Shown piece by piece: positions 9,306 to 12,303 of a stretch of DNA of 12,303 bases (the first letter of the stretch is position 1; each line of letters starts with the position of its first letter). The notes under the pieces were generated by a model. That model saw only the letters and a program-made list of their open reading frames with translations, was not told where the DNA came from and ran no database searches. Origin of the DNA: CAYLSO01 sp964386525 (lineage in GTDB: Bacteria; Eisenbacteria; RBG-16-71-46; DASYSL01); the NCBI GenBank assembly GCA_964386525.1, contig CAYLSO010000263.1, positions 1 to 12,303 of the forward strand. The letters run 5' to 3'. Both the position numbers and the translations under genes were made by a program.

Positions 9306-9334
9306 GCGTCCCTTCGCGGGAGTCCGGCCTCCGC

Positions 9335-9356
9335 CCCGGCGGGACCCCCGCCCGGG
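9335..9356 (-). terminator. Hairpin between aminotransferase and kinase genes
   Basis: GGCGGG (9338-9343) pairs with CCCGCC (9347-9352) around a 3-nt loop. Beyond one bulged base at 9353, CCC (9335-9337) pairs with GGG (9354-9356). The structure begins immediately after the aminotransferase stop codon and 30 nt before the kinase ATG. It lacks a U-tract, so partial termination, RNA processing or stabilisation of the upstream message are all possible. Confidence 0.35.
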
Positions 9357-9357
9357 A

Positions 9358-10500
9358 CTAGGAAGGCCTGAACTCGCGGATGCGGTCCGCCACGTAGCCG
9401 ATCTGCTCCGGCAGGAGCTCCGGGTAGACCGGCAGGGCCAGCGTCTCGCGCGCCGCCGCCTCGCTCGCGGGGAAGTCTCCCTCGCGATGGCCCAGGTCGG
9501 CGAAGCACGGCTGCACGTGCATGGCCTTGGGGTAGTAGATCTCCGTCCCCACCCCGGCCGCCTGCAGGTGCGCGCGCAGGCCGTCCCGGTCGCGGCTTCT
9601 GACCACGAACTGGTTGTAGATGTGGCGGGCCTCGGCTCGCGCCACGGGCAGCCCGACCGGTGCGCCGGCGAGGCGCTCCCTATAGCTATCGGCATTCCGC
9701 CGCCGGCCTTCGGTCCAGACGTCGAGGTGGCGCAGCTTCACCCGTAAGATGGCCGCCTGCAACGCGTCCAGGCGGCTGTTCATGCCCAGCTTGATGTGGT
9801 GGTACTTGGGCTTGGCGCCGTGCTCGCGCAGGATGCGGGTGAGATCCCCCAGGTCCTGGCGGACGCTGGTCACGAGCCCGCCGTCGCCGAACGCTCCCAG
9901 GTTCTTCGAGGGGAAGAACGAGAAGCAGCCGAGATCGCCCATGGACCCGGCCCGCTGCCCCCGCCACTCGGCCCCGATGGCCTGCGCGGCGTCCTCGATG
10001 ACCGCCACGCCCCTGGCCTTGCAGATCTCGAGCACGCGCGGCATGTCGGCGCACTGACCGAACAGGTGCACGACGATCACCGCCTGGGTCCGCGGCGTGA
10101 TGGCCGCCTCGAGCTGGGCCGGGTCGAGGTTGTAGGTATCGGGCTCGATGTCGCAGAACACCGGCTTGGCGCCGCACAGCGCCACGCAGCTCGCCGAGGC
10201 GAGGAACGAGTACGCCGGGGTCACCACCTCGTCGCCCGGGCCGATGCCCAGGGCGCGCACCGCCAGCACCAGCGCGTCGGTGCCGGAGGCGCAGCCGACG
10301 GCGTACGGCACGCGGCAGTAGGCGGCGACCTCCTGCTCGAAGCCGGCGACCTCGGGGCCGAGGATGAAGCGGCCGCTGGTGATCACCTTGTCGATGGCCT
10401 CGCGGACCTCGGGCTCGATGGTGCGGAACTGCGCGTTCAGGTCGAGCAGCGGCACGGTCATGCTGCCCGCGGTCTTGGGGGCGCTCGGATCGGCGGTCAT
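9358..10500 (-). CDS. DegT/DnrJ/EryC1/StrS-family PLP sugar aminotransferase
   Basis: This PLP-dependent enzyme of 380 residues transfers an amino group, usually from glutamate, to a keto nucleotide sugar. The cofactor lysine is Lys199 in FSFFPSKNLGAFGDGG, and Asp170 in IEDAAQAIGAEWRG should bind the pyridine nitrogen. ASGTDAL (71-77), PAYSFLASA (95-103) and GMNSRLDALQAAIL (239-252) are family signatures. The neighbours (WlbB/WbpD-like acyltransferase and WlbA/WbpB-like oxidoreductase) favour the WlbC/WbpE role of 3-amination of a UDP-3-keto-hexuronic acid; this is inferred from context. Start ATG 10500 overlaps the acyltransferase stop as ATGA and has GGAG 9 nt upstream. The inner ATG at 10461 begins MTVPLLDL, the usual family N-terminus, and is a real alternative that would remove 13 residues. 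Confidence 0.93.
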   Translation of the reverse strand: MTADPSAPKTAGSMTVPLLDLNAQFRTIEPEVREAIDKVITSGRFILGPEVAGFEQEVAAYCRVPYAVGCASGTDALVLAVRALGIGPGDEVVTPAYSFLASASCVALCGAKPVFCDIEPDTYNLDPAQLEAAITPRTQAVIVVHLFGQCADMPRVLEICKARGVAVIEDAAQAIGAEWRGQRAGSMGDLGCFSFFPSKNLGAFGDGGLVTSVRQDLGDLTRILREHGAKPKYHHIKLGMNSRLDALQAAILRVKLRHLDVWTEGRRRNADSYRERLAGAPVGLPVARAEARHIYNQFVVRSRDRDGLRAHLQAAGVGTEIYYPKAMHVQPCFADLGHREGDFPASEAAARETLALPVYPELLPEQIGYVADRIREFRPS

Positions 10501-11300
10501 ACGTCGTCGCTCCAGCCTTGGTTTTCGAGGAGCTGCTCGGTGGGCACGTCGCGCCACACCTTGGCGGGTGCGCCCCGGGCGATCTTGCGGGCCGGCACGT
10601 CGCGGGTGACGACCGAGCCGGCGGCCACCACGGCGTCCTCGCCGATCGTCACCCCGGGCAGCAGCACGGCGCCGACGCCGATCCGCGCCCCCTTCTTCAC
10701 CGTCATGCCCTTGAAGTGGTGGAAGCGCTCGGCGGTGCGGCCGATGTAGTTGTCGTTCGAGGGGGTGACCCCGGGGGCGATGAAGACCCGGTCCTCGAGC
10801 GTCGAGTAGGCGGTGATGTAGCTCTCGCTCTCCAGCTTGACGAAGCGTCCGATCGAGCACTTGTTCTCGACGGTGACGCCGCGGCCGACGATGGTGCGGT
10901 CGCCGACCGTGACGTCCTCGCGCACCGTGGCCAGATCGGCCACCAGGACACGCCGCCCGATGGCGCAGCCGCGGTAGAGCACGGCGCCGGTGCCGACCAG
11001 GCAGCCGTCGCCGATGGTCAAAGGCGGCAGCGGCTTCTCGTCGGTGGTCGCCGAGGACAGCGACTTGAGCGGCAGCTTGCCCAGCACCACGTGGTCGTCG
11101 ACGCGCACCGCGGCGCCGATCACCGTGTCGGCGTGCACGATGACGCCGTGCCCCAGCCGCGTGCCGGCCCCGAGGCGCGCGCCGGCCGCGATGACGCAGT
11201 ACTCCCCGACCGTCGCGTCGGGCGCGATCTGCGCGCCGGGGTGCACGCGCGCCGTGGGCGCGATGCGGGGGGCCTCCGGGCCGCGGGCTGCTTCGCTCAT
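10497..11300 (-). CDS. Left-handed beta-helix (hexapeptide) acyltransferase
   Basis: This 267-residue protein is built almost wholly of hexapeptide repeats ([LIV]GxxxX), forming a trimeric left-handed beta-helix that normally uses acetyl- or acyl-CoA to acylate an amino sugar. Repeats run from about residue 13 to 75 and again from 94 to 235. A loop at 76-93 (LPLKSLSSATTDEKPL) and the conserved segment SNDNYIGRTAERFHHFKG (181-198) interrupt them, with His194/His195 as candidate catalytic residues. The ending, GSVVTRDVPARKIARGAPAKVWR, is typical of nucleotide-sugar N-acetyltransferases such as WlbB/WbpD. Those are nearer 190-200 residues, so the extra N-terminal coils are a difference worth noting. 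ATG 11300 has GGAGG 7 nt upstream. The gene follows the oxidoreductase by 19 nt and ends in an ATGA overlap with the aminotransferase. Confidence 0.9.
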   Translation of the reverse strand: MSEAARGPEAPRIAPTARVHPGAQIAPDATVGEYCVIAAGARLGAGTRLGHGVIVHADTVIGAAVRVDDHVVLGKLPLKSLSSATTDEKPLPPLTIGDGCLVGTGAVLYRGCAIGRRVLVADLATVREDVTVGDRTIVGRGVTVENKCSIGRFVKLESESYITAYSTLEDRVFIAPGVTPSNDNYIGRTAERFHHFKGMTVKKGARIGVGAVLLPGVTIGEDAVVAAGSVVTRDVPARKIARGAPAKVWRDVPTEQLLENQGWSDDV

Positions 11301-11319
11301 CTGGGAGCCTCCGATCGAA

Positions 11320-12303
11320 CTAGGGGGAAAGCGAATCCGGCAGGGAATCGAGACGCACCGGGCGCCCGCCGTCGGCCAGCGACCGGGTCGCCGCCTCCAG
11401 CACCCGGATGACCCGCAGGCCCTCGCGGCCGTCGGTGCGCGGGCGCTGGCGCGTGCGCACGCACTCCAGGAAGTGACGGCACTCGAGGGTCAGCGGCTCG
11501 CTGGCATCGAGGTGCGGGATCCAGATGTCGCCGCTGCGCAGCGCCATGGCGCGCGCGAAGTCCACCACCTGGCCGGCGTCCACACCCTTGTCGTAGATGC
11601 GCAGCTTCTCGGTCGGCTCGGCGTCGTCGAGCACCGCCATCTTGCTGGCGCCGACGACGGTGAAGCGCCGCACCTTGTGCGGGTCGAGCCACGACACGTG
11701 CACGTGGGCCAGGTGCCCCCGCGGGAAGCGCATGTAGAGGAAGACGACGTCGTGGATGCCCGGTTGCAGGAACGCCTCGCCGCGGGCGCTGACGTCCTCG
11801 GGGTCGTCGCCGACCAGGTGCAGGATGACCGCCACGTCGTGCGGCGCGAACGACCACAGGGCGTTCTCGTCGGGGCGCACCTTGCCCAGGTTGGTGCGCT
11901 GCGCGTAGACGTAGCGCAGGTCCCCCAGCCCCCCCTCGCGCACGATGCCGAGCAGCTTGACCACCGCCGGGTGGTAGATGAGCAGGTGCCCGACCATCAG
12001 GATGCGGCCGCCGGCCTCGGCGCGGCGCCCCCGGGCGGCGGCCTCGGCGGCGCGCAGGGTCATCGGCTTCTCGACGTAGACGTCCTTGCCCGCATCGAGG
12101 AAAAGGCGCGCCAGGGGGTAGTGCGACGCGGCCGAGGAGGCGATGGCCGCCGCCTCGATCTCCGGGTCGCGGGCGACCTCGTCGGGATCGGCGACGCGGC
12201 GCGCCGCGGGCGCGAAGCGCGCGGCGCGCGCCAGACGGCTGGCATCGGAGTCGCAGAGGACGCGGAGTTCGCAATCGGCGAGCGCGGCGAAGTTGCGCGC
12301 CAA
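11320..12303 (-). CDS. Gfo/Idh/MocA-family sugar oxidoreductase (5' partial)
   Basis: This is the first visible gene of the - strand cluster and is cut by the right edge. The first visible residues (LARNFAALADCELRVLCDSD) normally follow the Rossmann GxGxxG turn, so roughly 15-20 N-terminal residues lie outside the window. The visible TTG at 12303 is almost certainly not the start. Of the 327 visible residues, EKP (78-80) is the family's catalytic/cofactor motif. GHLLIYHPAV (105-114) and NALWSFAPHDVAVIL (147-161) are characteristic of WlbA/WbpB-like enzymes that oxidise UDP-GlcNAc uronic acid at C3 with NAD; His155 is the likely active-site histidine. The preceding motif reads SSAASHYPLA rather than the more usual TPPxxHxxLA. 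The C-terminal domain is complete. Substrate assignment is inferred from the neighbouring acyltransferase and aminotransferase. Confidence 0.92.
   Translation of the reverse strand: MARNFAALADCELRVLCDSDASRLARAARFAPAARRVADPDEVARDPEIEAAAIASSAASHYPLARLFLDAGKDVYVEKPMTLRAAEAAARGRRAEAGGRILMVGHLLIYHPAVVKLLGIVREGGLGDLRYVYAQRTNLGKVRPDENALWSFAPHDVAVILHLVGDDPEDVSARGEAFLQPGIHDVVFLYMRFPRGHLAHVHVSWLDPHKVRRFTVVGASKMAVLDDAEPTEKLRIYDKGVDAGQVVDFARAMALRSGDIWIPHLDASEPLTLECRHFLECVRTRQRPRTDGREGLRVIRVLEAATRSLADGGRPVRLDSLPDSLSP

Noticed and set aside
7422..9371. 649-codon open frame on the + strand, antisense to the sensor kinase
   Set aside because: The kinase frame explains the DNA with all expected motifs. The antisense frame has only compositionally biased sequence.
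12190..12235. GC-alternating stretch resembling a Z-DNA or repeat element
   Set aside because: It lies inside the oxidoreductase frame and simply encodes an Ala/Arg-rich segment with GC-ending codons; no repeat unit is evident.

Overview
The window is very GC-rich, with G or C at most third codon positions, and it reads as a chromosomal segment of a diderm (LPS-bearing) bacterium. The support for a diderm is an LptE-type outer-membrane lipoprotein, an NtrC-type sigma54 activator, and surface-glycan nucleotide-sugar genes. Gene families and base composition fit a high-GC deltaproteobacterium/Myxococcota or a related lineage such as Rokubacteria or NC10. That placement is inference, not something the sequence proves. 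There is no transposase, integrase, CRISPR array, rRNA or recognisable tRNA.

Left part (1-1494), + strand: a small orphan zinc-ribbon protein (8-388, possibly 5'-incomplete), a 207-bp spacer with a weak sigma70-like promoter and a perfect palindrome touching the ribosome binding site, then a membrane-anchored TPR protein of the YfgM type (596-1270). A 224-bp convergent intergenic region follows. It holds a GC-rich hairpin on each side and a striking AT-rich island at 1381-1405.

Right part (1495-12303), all - strand, read right to left: a Gfo/Idh/MocA sugar oxidoreductase (5' end cut by the window), a left-handed beta-helix acyltransferase and a DegT/DnrJ PLP aminotransferase. Together these look like a WlbA-WlbB-WlbC (WbpB-WbpD-WbpE) type module making a 3-acylamino nucleotide sugar for a surface polysaccharide. 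After a small hairpin comes a soluble GAF-PAS sensor histidine kinase with an unusual cysteine cluster, overlapping its NtrC-type response regulator. The regulator overlaps lptE (LPS assembly), lptE overlaps holA (DNA polymerase III delta), and after 122 bp comes leuS (leucyl-tRNA synthetase). Spacings in transcription order are +19, -4, +52, -8, -41, -35 and +122 nt, so much of this may be one operon, with hairpins after the aminotransferase and before leuS as possible partial break points.

Most of the content is ordinary housekeeping and envelope biology. The points most worth a second look are the Cys cluster in the kinase GAF region, the GAFTDA variant of the sigma54-contact loop, the palindrome at the TPR gene start, the AT-rich island, and the dense overlapping arrangement linking envelope glycan genes, a two-component system and LPS assembly. 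I did not find convincing evidence for a wholly new system.
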